The position numbers and the translations under genes were made by a program. Below, piece after piece: positions 1 to 7,786 of a stretch of DNA of 64,000 bases (position 1 is its first letter; each line of letters opens with the position of its first letter). This DNA is from NCEH01 sp043195195 (GTDB lineage: Bacteria; Pseudomonadota; Alphaproteobacteria; Rhizobiales; Xanthobacteraceae): the NCBI RefSeq assembly GCF_043195195.1, contig NZ_JBAFWT010000028.1:9521-73520 (forward strand), read 5' to 3'. Under the pieces are notes generated by a model. That model was given only the letters and a program-made list of their open reading frames with translations. It was not told the DNA's origin and did no database searches.

Positions 1-183
1 GCGCGAGCAGACACCATTTCAGCCTATCTGAGGCAGGCAGGTATTGCCCCCGGACGCTTGGTCGTCGGAACTGGTGCGGGTGGCCCAGGTCCGGGATTCG
101 ACCCCGCCTCGGGGCGGGTGCGGGGCGGCGTGCAGATCATGATCCGTGCCGCGGAGCCGGCCGTGGAGCCGGTGCTGAGATAG
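1..183 (+). CDS. OmpA-family protein, C-terminal end (partial)
   Basis: The open frame enters from the left edge and stops at 181-183, giving 60 residues. The segment ADTISAYLRQAGIAPGRLVV followed by a G/P-rich turn and RGGVQIMI reads like the last part of an OmpA-type peptidoglycan-binding domain, where a helix precedes the final strand. OmpA-like domains bind the peptide of peptidoglycan in the periplasm. The start and any signal peptide are outside the window, so full length is unknown. It is host DNA, upstream of and co-directional with the two membrane-protein genes that follow. Confidence 0.55.
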   Translation, partial: ARADTISAYLRQAGIAPGRLVVGTGAGGPGPGFDPASGRVRGGVQIMIRAAEPAVEPVLR

Positions 184-238
184 CGCTCGGTTCACGCGGC
201 AGCAGGTTACATGCCGGCGAATCGGGAGGAAAAGAAAA

Positions 239-346
239 ATGGCCTATCTCGCCCTGACCCTCTGGCCCTACGTGCTGGGTGCCTTCATCCTCGGTCTTGC
301 CGTCGGATATGCATTCCCGCCGGCGGCGCGGGAGCCGCGGCCATGA
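239..346 (+). CDS. Small single-pass membrane protein (35 aa)
   Basis: ATG at 239 is preceded by a strong ribosome site (GGAGGAAA, 226-233). The 35-residue product starts MAYLALTLWPYVLGAFILGL and is one hydrophobic helix followed by a short proline- and arginine-containing tail. Its TGA overlaps the next ATG as ATGA, so it is probably translationally coupled to the helix-hairpin-helix gene. Such tiny membrane proteins next to OmpA-family genes are seen in alphaproteobacteria, but no function can be read from the sequence. Confidence 0.55.
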   Translation: MAYLALTLWPYVLGAFILGLAVGYAFPPAAREPRP

Positions 347-1059
347 TGTCGTTCGAAATCGAGACTGCCCTCCTGCTGATCCTGGCGTGTGCGCTCGGCA
401 TCGCCTTAGGCATGGTGTTGCGTCGGCGTTCCGAACATAGGCGGCGAATTTCCCTTTTCGCCCAGTCAACTTTCGTGCCGCTGGCCGAATCCGGCGACAG
501 CTTCGAGGCGGATGACCTACCGGAGGCGGCGCCTCAGGCGGGGGCCACAGCGATCTCGGATGGTCCATCCCCCGCCATCTCCGAGATGCTGGTGAACCAG
601 CCGGCGCCGCCAGATCCAGTCCCCACAACGCCTCCCGAGAGCAAGCCCAAGAAGTCGCAACGGCGCCCGCCTCCGCGTGCGGGGAGCACGAAGGCGGAAT
701 CCACGAGCCCGATAGCACTTCCCGACCTCTCGACGCCCGAACAACAACCGACCCTATTCACTTTGCCCCCGATCTCCTCAGGCGAGGCCGCCGTTCCTGG
801 CACGCGTCCGCCCGCTCTCGCCGGTCCGGATCCCGCCGGCGCGGATGATCTCAAGCGACTCAAGGGCATCGGCCCATTGAACGAACGCAAGCTGAACGGG
901 CTTGGTATCTATCACTTCCGCCAAATCGCGGCCTGGAGCGACGAGGAGGCCCGTTGGATTGGCGCAACCCTGGGATTTCGCGGCCGGGTCGAGCGTGAGG
1001 ATTGGGTCGGCCAAGCGCGAACCCTGATATCGGCTGCGCCGCTCAACAACGCCCCGTGA
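343..1059 (+). CDS. Membrane-anchored helix-hairpin-helix protein
   Basis: I start this 238-aa protein at ATG 343, overlapping the previous stop; a longer open frame upstream is out of phase with any good ribosome site. Residues about 5-25 form an N-terminal transmembrane helix (ETALLLILACALGIALGMVL) with an RRR stop-transfer. A long proline-rich, low-complexity linker follows. The last 75 residues hold a helix-hairpin-helix-type domain (DDLKRLKGIGPLNERKLNGL, then YHFRQIAAWSDEEARWI). Related domains occur at the ends of many alphaproteobacterial membrane proteins. It may hold DNA or a partner at the inner membrane; the role is not known. Confidence 0.65.
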   Translation: MMSFEIETALLLILACALGIALGMVLRRRSEHRRRISLFAQSTFVPLAESGDSFEADDLPEAAPQAGATAISDGPSPAISEMLVNQPAPPDPVPTTPPESKPKKSQRRPPPRAGSTKAESTSPIALPDLSTPEQQPTLFTLPPISSGEAAVPGTRPPALAGPDPAGADDLKRLKGIGPLNERKLNGLGIYHFRQIAAWSDEEARWIGATLGFRGRVEREDWVGQARTLISAAPLNNAP

Positions 1060-1131
1060 GCATTGTCACCCGGTTTTCTCAGCTCCGAGGGCGCCGGGTC
1101 TGAGCGGCTGGACCTTGGAGAATGAGACGAA

Positions 1132-1208
1132 TGGTCGGAGCAGCAGGATTCGAACCTGCGACCCTCTGCTCCCAAAGCAGATGCGCTACCGGGCTGCGCT
1201 ATGCTCCG
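1132..1208 (-). tRNA. tRNA-Pro(TGG)
   Basis: Read on the minus strand, the 77 nt fold as a normal cloverleaf. The acceptor arms CGGAGCA/TGCTCCG pair, the anticodon stem CTGC/GCAG holds loop TTTGGGA with anticodon TGG, the T-arm is GCAGG-TTCGAAT-CCTGC, and CCA is encoded (1132-1134). Nucleotides 1-42 plus 15 bp of upstream sequence lie inside the 57-bp att repeat, so the 5' part of this tRNA and its promoter region now come from the prophage side, while nucleotides 43-77 are on the host side. Confidence 0.95.
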
Positions 1209-1223
1209 ACGGGCGAAGCGCCT
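1167..1223. repeat. attL of the prophage (57-bp repeat)
   Basis: These 57 bp are identical to 54120-54176. The block starts just 3' of the anticodon loop of tRNA-Pro and extends through the tRNA 5' end and 15 bp upstream. Past the block the flanks differ for a few bases, then share TTCCTTAG and a T-run again, so the phage carries a near copy of the native tRNA upstream region too. Confidence 0.93.
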
Positions 1224-1317
1224 TTGCATTCCTTAGTTTTTCCGGAGATGGAGGGCAAGCCCTCCGCTGAAATAAGGGAACGAAAGAGGGCCGAAACCCG
1301 GTGTTCGGGACGGAAAG

Positions 1318-1337
1318 TCCCGGAAAAATCCCGAAAT
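1318..1337. promoter_or_regulatory. Candidate integrase arm-type site, left end
   Basis: The motif TCCCGGAAAAATCCCGAAAT lies just inside attL, between the core and the integrase stop. A close copy (TCCCGGAAAATTCCCGAAAA) lies just inside attR at 54040-54059. Matched motifs inside both att cores are expected for arm-type binding sites of tyrosine integrases; no binding data exist. Confidence 0.4.
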
Positions 1338-1341
1338 CCGT

Positions 1342-2448
1342 TCATGGCCTGTTCTTCGTCTTGCGCTCGATACGCGGCGGGGCCGCCTCGCGCACGTTGC
1401 GCTGGGCGGCCTCGGTCGCTTCCATCGCGCGGCGCAGATCCATGTCGTCGGCGTGAGCGTATTTCGTGGTGGTTGCGATATCCTCGTGGCGCAATAGCCG
1501 CTGCACGAGCTTTAGATTCCCACTCTCGCGCAGAAGGCGGGTGGCGGCGGTGTGTCGGTGGTCATGAAACCGGAAGTCATCGATCTTCGCGGCGACCTTG
1601 CAGCGGCGCCATTGCGTCTTCAGCCCCTCATAGGTGATCGGCCGGCGTTCGCCCCGGCGGCGCCCGTCCCGCACGCGTTGGACCTGATAGGTGAAAACGG
1701 CATCGGGGTGGTGCCCCCGCAGGGGGAAGAGCAGTTCGCGCAGGCCCGTTGTCAGCGGAATCGTGTCAACCTTCTCGCCCTTGCCGCGGATCGTGATGCT
1801 GCGATTGCCCCAATCGATATCGGAGGGGCGCAGGCCGACGCATTCGGCGAGCCGGCAGCCGGAGAGCAGGGCGAAGCGAAGGATGGGGTGATAGTCGGGG
1901 CGGAGCGCATCGAAAATCTGAGTCTCTTCCTCGCTGCGCAACTCGCGCACCCGTTCCTTGGGCTCTGCCAGCAGGAAGTCCTTCCACTCGATTTCTTGCA
2001 CCTGCTGATCCCAGTGCTTGCGCGCTCGGGCGAGGACGCGGCGGAGCGGCTCGGTCACGGTCCTGTTGACGGTGGAGTTCTTGACGCCCTCAGCGCGTCG
2101 GCGAGCAACGGCTGCCGAGACGATCTGCTTGCCGATGTCCTTCAGGAGCGTCTTCGGGCCAAGCTGAATCGTGAGCCATTCCAGGGCGGAATCGAAGGTC
2201 TCGCGGTAGTTTCCGCGATAATGTTGCCCGACCTCGGTGAAGAAGCGGGCCATGGCGACATTGACCGTCATCGCCGCTCCGCCCGGCCCGGCGGCGCTCA
2301 GTGTTTCGCGCGCCGCTTCCCGCTGGCGGGTTTCGTGGCGCTCGGCCTCGCGGCGCGACGTGCAGCCCGTTGTGCCATGAAATCGTACACCTCGGAATTG
2401 GAAGTCGAAGTGGAAGAACGGGCTTCCCTTGGGCTTATAGACGGACAT
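1342..2448 (-). CDS. int: Prophage tyrosine integrase
   Basis: This is a 368-aa site-specific recombinase that would integrate and excise the prophage at tRNA-Pro. The catalytic set is visible: an arginine in LLSGCRLAECVGL (about 195), HDHRH giving HxxR (295-298), the RLLRHEDI histidine, and nucleophile Tyr330 in TTTKYAH. The N-terminal 60 residues resemble an arm-binding domain, followed by a SAM-like core-binding helix region. The gene reads toward attL, the usual position. Its first 151 bp overlap the excisionase gene in another frame, so expression is probably coupled. Start taken at ATG 2448. Confidence 0.95.
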   Translation of the reverse strand: MSVYKPKGSPFFHFDFQFRGVRFHGTTGCTSRREAERHETRQREAARETLSAAGPGGAAMTVNVAMARFFTEVGQHYRGNYRETFDSALEWLTIQLGPKTLLKDIGKQIVSAAVARRRAEGVKNSTVNRTVTEPLRRVLARARKHWDQQVQEIEWKDFLLAEPKERVRELRSEEETQIFDALRPDYHPILRFALLSGCRLAECVGLRPSDIDWGNRSITIRGKGEKVDTIPLTTGLRELLFPLRGHHPDAVFTYQVQRVRDGRRRGERRPITYEGLKTQWRRCKVAAKIDDFRFHDHRHTAATRLLRESGNLKLVQRLLRHEDIATTTKYAHADDMDLRRAMEATEAAQRNVREAAPPRIERKTKNRP

Positions 2449-2636
2449 TGGTCAACTTTCCGGCGCGCCGCCACGAAGGCATCGATGTCGGTCGGATCGA
2501 ACATGCGCCGCTGGCGCCGCTCGCCCCGGCCGGTCGAGATGTATGTGATCTCCCCATGGCGGATGTGTTCGCGCAAGGTGCTGGTGCAGATGCCTAAAGC
2601 TTTGGCAGCCTCCTCCATTGACAACAGCCGAGACAT
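2298..2636 (-). CDS. xis: Excisionase / AlpA-type HTH protein
   Basis: The 112-aa protein opens with MSRLLSMEEAAKALGICTST, a MerR/HTH_17-type helix-turn-helix, then LREHIRHGEI and a wing with RRQRRMFDPTDIDAF. This is the common excisionase fold that bends att DNA and sets integrase direction. GGAGGC at 2642-2647 is a good ribosome site for ATG 2636. The C-terminal half is basic and serine/alanine-rich, and its coding region overlaps the integrase start by 151 bp. A role in prophage excision is inferred from fold and position. Confidence 0.75.
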   Translation of the reverse strand: MSRLLSMEEAAKALGICTSTLREHIRHGEITYISTGRGERRQRRMFDPTDIDAFVAARRKVDQCPSISPREARSSTSTSNSEVYDFMAQRAARRAARPSATKPASGKRRAKH

Positions 2637-2638
2637 GT

Positions 2639-2716
2639 TCAGTTGCCTCCCTGCTTGGAGAAGCATGCGAGCAACCACGTCCGCACGCGGGATTGAAATG
2701 ATGGATCGGCGCTCAT
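2639..2716 (-). CDS. Possible 25-aa coupled peptide upstream of xis
   Basis: ATG 2716 overlaps the stop of the upstream gene as ATGA and the frame ends 2 bp before the xis start, filling the gap exactly. The product begins MSADPSFQSRVRTWLLACFS. It could be a real small protein or only a translational bridge to xis. No family is recognised. Confidence 0.3.
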   Translation of the reverse strand: MSADPSFQSRVRTWLLACFSKQGGN

Positions 2717-3072
2717 GTGCTCGCTCTCCGGATGGCCTGATAATCGGCCTCGACAAGAGGGAGGAGAACGCCGGCGACACCGCGCCATGTGCGTTCGGCG
2801 GCGGGGTCTGCTGGCTGCTGGCGCCGCTGCAGGACTGCGCAGAGGCATGTAGCGAGCATCGGCCACGCCTCGCGGTTATTGGTGACCCCGCCATAGACGG
2901 TTTCAGCGCCGGCTTCGGCGGCACGATAGGCATTCTGCACCTGGTCGGTGAGGTCGTGGCGATCAATCCAGGCGCGTTCTGGATCGCGCCTTGGCCAATC
3001 CGCCAAAGCCTCGCGCGTGTATGTGATGAGGCGCCATAGCGCCATGCGGGTGGGGCGCAGGTGCTCGCTCAT
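2713..3072 (-). CDS. Phage hypothetical protein (119 aa)
   Basis: Start chosen at ATG 3072, which overlaps the stop of the DUF5131 gene (ATGA); an upstream in-frame start lies inside that gene and is not credible. The protein begins MSEHLRPTRMALWRLITYTR and is mostly helical, with tryptophan- and arginine-rich segments and no clear catalytic motif. Its place in the leftward operon suggests an early, pre-replication role. I do not recognise the family. Confidence 0.6.
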   Translation of the reverse strand: MSEHLRPTRMALWRLITYTREALADWPRRDPERAWIDRHDLTDQVQNAYRAAEAGAETVYGGVTNNREAWPMLATCLCAVLQRRQQPADPAAERTWRGVAGVLLPLVEADYQAIRRAST

Positions 3073-4106
3073 AGGGTCACCGGTGTGCCGTTGTGTTCGA
3101 TTCCGTCGAGACAACGGCCAGCGGCGCGCTTGCCGACGCGGCGCATGACGTGGAATCTCACCCCGTGGAAGCCGCGGCCGCCGGCAAGGTTCAGCCAACG
3201 GGTCTTGACGTCGTCAGCGAACTTTCGGCCGTAATCGGCTCGCCAGTCTGGATCGTCCCGTTCTCGGTCGATCGCCACCGCCCACTCGCCCCACTGCTTG
3301 AACAGGTAGGGAATTCCATGCGCCGCGCAGAAGTCGCGGGCGGCGCGGTGCCAATCTGGATGCGACGGGCGGGCGCGCGGGCCGCTCTCTCCGCCGGAGA
3401 TGAGCCACGACAGGAATTCCCAGCCGGTCCAGTCCACCAACCCGAGGGCGGGCTCGTAGCTCACGAAGGTGGACCATCCGCCGGCGGCGAGCGCGCCAAG
3501 ATCCTCGCGCCGCTCATCGGCCCGGTGCTGATCCTCGACCGAGACGCCGAGCAAGACATTCGGAAGGGGCCATGCACCGAGGTAGACCCGCGGGCCAGCG
3601 GGGGCGAAGCTATCGTCAATTCCGGGCGCTATCAGCACGACCTGGAGCCGTTGGTCCAGCGCCATGCCGCAAGCGAGTTCATAGACGCGGCGCGGCGTTG
3701 TCGGATCGGTGCAGTAGCGGCGCATCCGCGCTGAGCGCTTCGTCAACACTTGAAGGGTGTGCTGCGGGCACAGCGCCATGACGGCGAATACCCGGTCGAT
3801 CCACTCGTCTGGCACGCTCTCGTGAAAGAGATCGCTCATCGAGTTGACGAAGATCCGCCGCGGGCGGCGCCAGCGCAGCGGCTGGGTCAGGATGTGCTCG
3901 GGTGCGAGGGCGATCTTGCCGGTCCACACCGCGTTGCCGTTCACCACCTTGGTGGTGCCGACATAGTGAGAGGTGGACTGCATCAATTCGATGCGCCGCG
4001 CCATGCTCATGGCGTAGCAATTGGTGCAGCCTGGAGATTCCAGCGAGCAGCCGACGATGGGATTCCACGTCGCATCGGTCCATTCGATTTTCGAATTATC
4101 ACCCAT
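3069..4106 (-). CDS. DUF5131 / phage Gp37-Gp68 family protein
   Basis: The 345-aa protein has the hallmark start MGDNSKIEWTDATWNPIVGC followed by CTNCYAM, giving clustered cysteines CxxxxxxxCxxC, then RIFVNSMSDLFHE and LTKRSARM. These are conserved in the Gp37/Gp68 (DUF5131) family, which has a radical-SAM-like TIM barrel and is frequent in phages of actinobacteria and alphaproteobacteria. Its substrate is unknown; DNA or RNA base modification is an inference only. It overlaps its neighbours by 4-8 bp within the early operon. Confidence 0.85.
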   Translation of the reverse strand: MGDNSKIEWTDATWNPIVGCSLESPGCTNCYAMSMARRIELMQSTSHYVGTTKVVNGNAVWTGKIALAPEHILTQPLRWRRPRRIFVNSMSDLFHESVPDEWIDRVFAVMALCPQHTLQVLTKRSARMRRYCTDPTTPRRVYELACGMALDQRLQVVLIAPGIDDSFAPAGPRVYLGAWPLPNVLLGVSVEDQHRADERREDLGALAAGGWSTFVSYEPALGLVDWTGWEFLSWLISGGESGPRARPSHPDWHRAARDFCAAHGIPYLFKQWGEWAVAIDRERDDPDWRADYGRKFADDVKTRWLNLAGGRGFHGVRFHVMRRVGKRAAGRCLDGIEHNGTPVTL

Positions 4107-4365
4107 GGTCGCTCCCTTCCAATTCGCGCAGGCGATCTGCGCGGGTCGCGATTTCCTCTTTCAGCTTCTGGATTTCCGCGGTCACTTTTTGCCGCATGTA
4201 GTCTTCGGCGCGCGGTATCTCCTGCGCGATAGCCTCGATGAGGCGGCGCGCCTCGGCCGGCGTCAGGTGGCAGATGGTGGCGCGTTCTGCCCGGCCGGCG
4301 GGGTCCGGATTCCGCATGTAAATGCCGATGGCCGAATAGTCGGCCTGAACTTCTAGATTGCTCAT
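4099..4365 (-). CDS. Coiled-coil phage hypothetical protein (88 aa)
   Basis: The 88-aa product starts MSNLEVQADYSAIGIYMRNP and ends in a charged helix (MRQKVTAEIQKLKEEIATRA) that looks like a coiled coil. LTPAEARRLIEAIAQEI forms a second amphipathic helix. The gene overlaps the DUF5131 start by 8 bp and follows the clamp gene by 3 bp, so it belongs to the early operon. No family is recognised. Confidence 0.6.
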   Translation of the reverse strand: MSNLEVQADYSAIGIYMRNPDPAGRAERATICHLTPAEARRLIEAIAQEIPRAEDYMRQKVTAEIQKLKEEIATRADRLRELEGSDHG

Positions 4366-4368
4366 CGC

Positions 4369-5493
4369 TCATGCCCTCATCGGCATGAGCACGAAGAGCG
4401 ACGTGGCGTCGCCTTCGGCGGTGATGAGGGCGGGCGAGCCGGCATCCTCCAGCATCACGCGCAGGCGGTCGCCGGGGGCCACGGAGCAGATGTCGGCGAG
4501 ATAGGCGGAGTTGAAGCCGATATCGAGCGGCTCGGCGTCGTAGGCGGCCTCCATTTCGTCAACCGCAGTTCCGGTATCCGGGCTGACCACGGAGAGGGTG
4601 AGGGCTGAATCAGAAAAGGAAAACTTCACGGCCCGCCCGCGCTCGGTCGAGAGGGTTGAAACGCGGCTCACGGCGGCGGCGAACTGTGCCTTGTCCAGCA
4701 CCGCGGCCTTGGAATTCCCGCTCGGAATAACGCGGTTGTAATCGGGGAAGGTGCCATCAATGAGCTTGGTGGTGATGGTGGTCACGCCTGCGGCGACGCG
4801 CAGTAGCGTCTTGCTCACGCTCACCTGCACCTTCGCCTCGCCCTTGATCTTCGCGAGCTTCGCCATTTCGGCGACGGCTTTGCGCGGGATGATCACGCCG
4901 AAAGGTTCGCCTCCGGTTCCTTCCGGCGCCGCCATCTGGTAGCGCGCGAGGCGGTGTCCATCGGTGGCGACCGCACGCAAAACCAAGCCATCGGCATGGT
5001 CCTGCAGGAGATGGAGGAAAATGCCGTTCAGGTAATAGCGCGTCCCCTCGGTGGAGATGGCGAATTCCACCCGGTCGATCATCTCGGCCATCTTGTGGGA
5101 ATCGAGCGCGAAGGAATGCGACCACTCGCCCTTGGCGGCGTCGGGAAAATCGGCCGGGTCGAGCGTCGGCAGGGTGGCCCGCGACTTCCCGCAGCGGATC
5201 GTCACGGTATCGCCGTCGCCGCCCGTCAGGGATATTTGCGTTCCATCGGGCAATTTGCGCACGAAATTGAACAGGGTATCGGCGGGCACCGTCATGGCGC
5301 CGGTGTGCTCGATCTCCGCCGCTATTTCGGTTGTGCCCGTGATATCCAGATCGGTGGCGGTCAGGCCCAAGGTCTCACCGAACGCGGATACCTTGATGTG
5401 GCTGAGGATCGGGATGGTGTTGCGCCGCTCCACAAGCTTGTGGATGCGCTCCAGGGCGCCGGCGAGCGCGTCGCGCGAAAGGGATAGCTTCAT
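4369..5493 (-). CDS. dnaN: Phage-encoded DNA polymerase III beta sliding clamp
   Basis: At 374 aa this is full length for a beta clamp. It begins MKLSLSRDALAGALERIHKL, has the family signatures ERRNTIPILSHIKV, TATDLDI, RYYLNGIFLH, ATDGHRLA and DGTFPDYNRVIP, and ends FVLMPMRA like the conserved C-terminal VMPMR(L/V). The clamp is a dimeric ring that tethers replicative polymerase and other factors to DNA. A phage copy implies that it replaces or competes with the host clamp during lytic replication. No phage polymerase is encoded, so host Pol III is presumably recruited. The next gene upstream ends in a clamp-motif-like sequence. Confidence 0.95.
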   Translation of the reverse strand: MKLSLSRDALAGALERIHKLVERRNTIPILSHIKVSAFGETLGLTATDLDITGTTEIAAEIEHTGAMTVPADTLFNFVRKLPDGTQISLTGGDGDTVTIRCGKSRATLPTLDPADFPDAAKGEWSHSFALDSHKMAEMIDRVEFAISTEGTRYYLNGIFLHLLQDHADGLVLRAVATDGHRLARYQMAAPEGTGGEPFGVIIPRKAVAEMAKLAKIKGEAKVQVSVSKTLLRVAAGVTTITTKLIDGTFPDYNRVIPSGNSKAAVLDKAQFAAAVSRVSTLSTERGRAVKFSFSDSALTLSVVSPDTGTAVDEMEAAYDAEPLDIGFNSAYLADICSVAPGDRLRVMLEDAGSPALITAEGDATSLFVLMPMRA

Positions 5494-5702
5494 CAGGCGG
5501 CTCGCTGTGAAAAGAGGTCGGGTTCGTGCGGGCGGGCCTTGCCCGCGTCTTTCGCCGCGCGGATCTCGGCTCGCAGAAGGTTTGTGGTGATGGTGGCGAG
5601 CCGCCGGCCGAGTCCGGCGCTCTTATCGTGTTTGCCCCTGGCGCGGGCATAGGCCGCGATCAATTCGCGGCGCTGAGCCTGAAGTGTCGCGGCCTTGGCC
5701 AT
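5493..5702 (-). CDS. Small basic protein with clamp-motif-like C terminus
   Basis: The 69-aa protein is basic and helical (LQAQRRELIAAYARARGKHD) and ends EPDLFSQRAA. The DLF near the end loosely resembles the last residues of the beta-clamp-binding motif QL(S/D)LF. Its stop overlaps the dnaN start. A clamp-accessory role is only inference from this motif and adjacency. A family assignment is not possible. Confidence 0.5.
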   Translation of the reverse strand: MAKAATLQAQRRELIAAYARARGKHDKSAGLGRRLATITTNLLRAEIRAAKDAGKARPHEPDLFSQRAA

Positions 5703-5704
5703 GC

Positions 5705-6151
5705 TCAGAAGTCGAACTTCGAGGTATCGACGTTGAGGCGGCTGGCGATCTTCTTCAGGATCTCCGCTTCCTGCGGTTCCACCTCGCCATCGGCGTTCGC
5801 CACATCGACGGCCACCAGATAGACGTCTTCCGCCATCTGCCCGCCATCACGGCCCTTGATATCGTCGAGCTCGCGCGCCAGGGCCTGCCGGCCCGAAGCA
5901 TCCTTCGCCCGCTTGAACATGGTCTCGGCGGTGACCTCGATCTGGTTCTGCTGGTACATCTTGCCCAGCACCGGATGATTGGTGAGGATGCGCGTCACCT
6001 TGGAGCGCTCGCTGTCCTCGATCTCCCCATCGGCATTCGCCACCAGGGCGGAGGCTGCGCACACAGCTTCCAGATAGTCCTTGTTCTGCGAATAATCGGC
6101 CTGCACTTCCTTGGCGCCGGCCTTGAACGCCTTTTTGATGGCTCCGAACAT
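5705..6151 (-). CDS. TerB-family protein
   Basis: The 148-aa protein carries two acidic, calcium-binding-like repeats typical of TerB: ANADGEIEDSERSKV (about 39-53) and ANADGEVEPQEAEIL (about 118-132), on helices with AVCAASALV. TerB domains bind metal and occur in tellurite-resistance and anti-phage stress systems. The N-terminal MFGAIKKAFKAG is a short amphipathic helix that might touch membrane. Several phages carry TerB proteins; a role in the cell envelope or host stress control is possible but unproven. Confidence 0.8.
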   Translation of the reverse strand: MFGAIKKAFKAGAKEVQADYSQNKDYLEAVCAASALVANADGEIEDSERSKVTRILTNHPVLGKMYQQNQIEVTAETMFKRAKDASGRQALARELDDIKGRDGGQMAEDVYLVAVDVANADGEVEPQEAEILKKIASRLNVDTSKFDF

Positions 6152-6198
6152 GGATCACTCCTAAGTCTTATGATTTCGGCTGTGCCCCAGCCTGAGGG

Positions 6199-6303
6199 TT
6201 ACTTGCGCCAACGCTGGAAGCGGCGGCCTGCCTCGAACACAACGCCGGTCCAACACAGCCCCATGGCCAGTTCCGGCAGGTTGTTGAAGACGGCGATCCA
6301 CAT
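6199..6303 (-). CDS. 34-aa phage membrane-associated peptide
   Basis: ATG 6303 lies 2 bp after the stop of the DUF2303 gene and the frame ends with TAA at 6199-6201. The product starts MWIAVFNNLPELAMGLCWTG and ends in basic FQRWRK, a short amphipathic or membrane-dipping helix. It fits neatly between two operon genes and has operon-like spacing, which supports it being real. No function is known. Confidence 0.45.
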   Translation of the reverse strand: MWIAVFNNLPELAMGLCWTGVVFEAGRRFQRWRK

Positions 6304-6305
6304 GA

Positions 6306-7388
6306 TCAGGCCGCCATTTCCGGCTTACCCTCATAGGCGGGCAGGCCGGTGGTGGTGGCGGCATCCTGCAGGTCCGCCTGTACCTGTTCGCGCAGGAAGT
6401 ATTCCCAGCGATAAAGCTGGTAGAACCAGGAGATGGCGCCGCCGCTGATGCGGTAGCGGATGCGCGCGGGGATGCGGATGCGCGGGGGCTCGGCGTCGCC
6501 GGAGACGAACGGCGCCACGGACACCATGAAGATTCCGGGGATATCGATGGGCTCGCCAGCGGCGTTCGTGTGCTCGGTGGTGAACACCACCTGGCGCTCG
6601 CCGGTCTGCGGGTTGAAGGCCTGCTTGACCTTCGAGCCCTCGTTGACTTCCAGCGACCGGGACAGAGACAGGATCTCGTTGGGGGCACCGAACCGGGCCT
6701 TGAACTTTTCCGCGAACTCGGTCACCTCGCCAGGGAACGGCGAGGCCAGCTCGGCCACATGCTCCTCGAGGAACAGGGCGAACTTGGCCTGTTCCATGGG
6801 CTTGCTGTCGCCGGCGATCCAGACCTTGAATTCTTCGGTCAGGGGGAACGCGTAGACCACGCGGTGCTTGCCGAAGCGCGCCTCATTATCGAGGGTGTGA
6901 TAGTCCAGCACCGCCGTCAGCTTGGGGTTGGGCCAAGCCGTTTCGGCGAAGATGGCCGAGCCGTCATCCTTATGGCGTTCCACCAGGGCGATGAAGGAGG
7001 CGAGCGTGTTGACGGTCGCCGTGCCTTCGCGTTCCAGTTCCGCGCGGGCCTCTTCGATGAGGTCGATGAGCGAGATGAACTCCTGCGCCCGGCGGTCCCA
7101 GCCGACCGGCACCACGGGGGGCAGTCCGCGCCCGAGGCCGGCGGTGGGGATCGAGATGATATCCGGCTTGCTGCCTTCGATGGCCAGCGCCTTCAGGCGG
7201 TCGATGGCATCGCCGCGCAACTCGCTGGAATAGGGCGCGTATTCCGCCGCCGCGCCGTGCAGCGCCGAGGCCAATCCGAGGCCCTCGGAGAATCCTCCGA
7301 GCCGCGCGCCGATCATCGACGCGTCGATGGTGATGTTCAGCTTTTCGTCCGGCGCCTTGCCGTCGTTTTCCGGCGTCTCTTCCGTCAT
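6306..7388 (-). CDS. DUF2303 family phage protein
   Basis: The 360-aa protein begins MTEETPENDGKAPDEKLNIT at ATG 7388, with GAGG at 7398-7401 as ribosome site; a TTG start 21 bp upstream is less likely. It contains the family features AVLDYH, RFGKHRVVYAFPLTEEFKVW and a conserved tail with WFYQLYRWEYFLREQV. DUF2303 (YfdQ-like) proteins are common in early regions of prophages; function is unknown, perhaps in recombination or DNA protection. A run of G residues just upstream (7409-7427) makes the region prone to sequencing error but does not touch the frame chosen. Confidence 0.8.
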   Translation of the reverse strand: MTEETPENDGKAPDEKLNITIDASMIGARLGGFSEGLGLASALHGAAAEYAPYSSELRGDAIDRLKALAIEGSKPDIISIPTAGLGRGLPPVVPVGWDRRAQEFISLIDLIEEARAELEREGTATVNTLASFIALVERHKDDGSAIFAETAWPNPKLTAVLDYHTLDNEARFGKHRVVYAFPLTEEFKVWIAGDSKPMEQAKFALFLEEHVAELASPFPGEVTEFAEKFKARFGAPNEILSLSRSLEVNEGSKVKQAFNPQTGERQVVFTTEHTNAAGEPIDIPGIFMVSVAPFVSGDAEPPRIRIPARIRYRISGGAISWFYQLYRWEYFLREQVQADLQDAATTTGLPAYEGKPEMAA

Positions 7389-7433
7389 GGGTCTATCCTC
7401 GGTGGGCAATGGGGGAGGGGGGGGGGGCGCCGG

Positions 7434-7772
7434 TCAGGCGCTGGCGCGCTCGCCGGCTGGGCGCGGCCCGGCGAACATGTCGGTCTGGCTCGGATGTTCG
7501 ACGCTCAAGGCGTTGCCTACCGGCCAGAAGGTGGTTGCGGGGAAGCCCTTTTCCTTGGGCAGCTTCACCTTCACGACCGGCTTCAGGTCGATCCGGTCGG
7601 CGAGTTTCGTGAACTCGACTTCCAGGGTGAGGGAGGCCTGCGCCTTCTCTTCGGGATGCTGTTCCAGCGTCTCGATGACGCGGGCGAGTTCCTCGTTGAG
7701 GCGGCTTTCCAACTTGCCGCGGGACAGGAGCCCCACGGCTTGCAGAAAGCCGCGAATGACACGCTCGGACAT
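7434..7772 (-). CDS. Early phage protein with C-terminal beta-clamp-binding motif
   Basis: The 112-aa protein starts MSERVIRGFLQAVGLLSRGK at ATG 7772. The body is a helix-rich region (LNEELARVIETLEQHPEEKA) followed by strands LTLEVEFTKLADRIDLKPVV. Near the C terminus is HPSQTDMFAG: QTDMF fits the bacterial clamp-binding pentapeptide QL(S/D)LF at first, third and last positions. A phage beta clamp is encoded in the same operon, so it may be a client or regulator of that clamp. The family is not otherwise recognised. Confidence 0.65.
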   Translation of the reverse strand: MSERVIRGFLQAVGLLSRGKLESRLNEELARVIETLEQHPEEKAQASLTLEVEFTKLADRIDLKPVVKVKLPKEKGFPATTFWPVGNALSVEHPSQTDMFAGPRPAGERASA

Positions 7773-7786
7773 GGGGAAAGCTCCTT

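Noticed and set aside
1552..3039. 495-aa open frame on the plus strand
   Set aside because: It is antisense to integrase and excisionase, which carry catalytic motifs.
7409..7430. Long G-run as a slippage or G-quadruplex regulatory element
   Set aside because: It lies between genes with no repeat pattern or conserved stem; it may also be a homopolymer read error, so no function is claimed.
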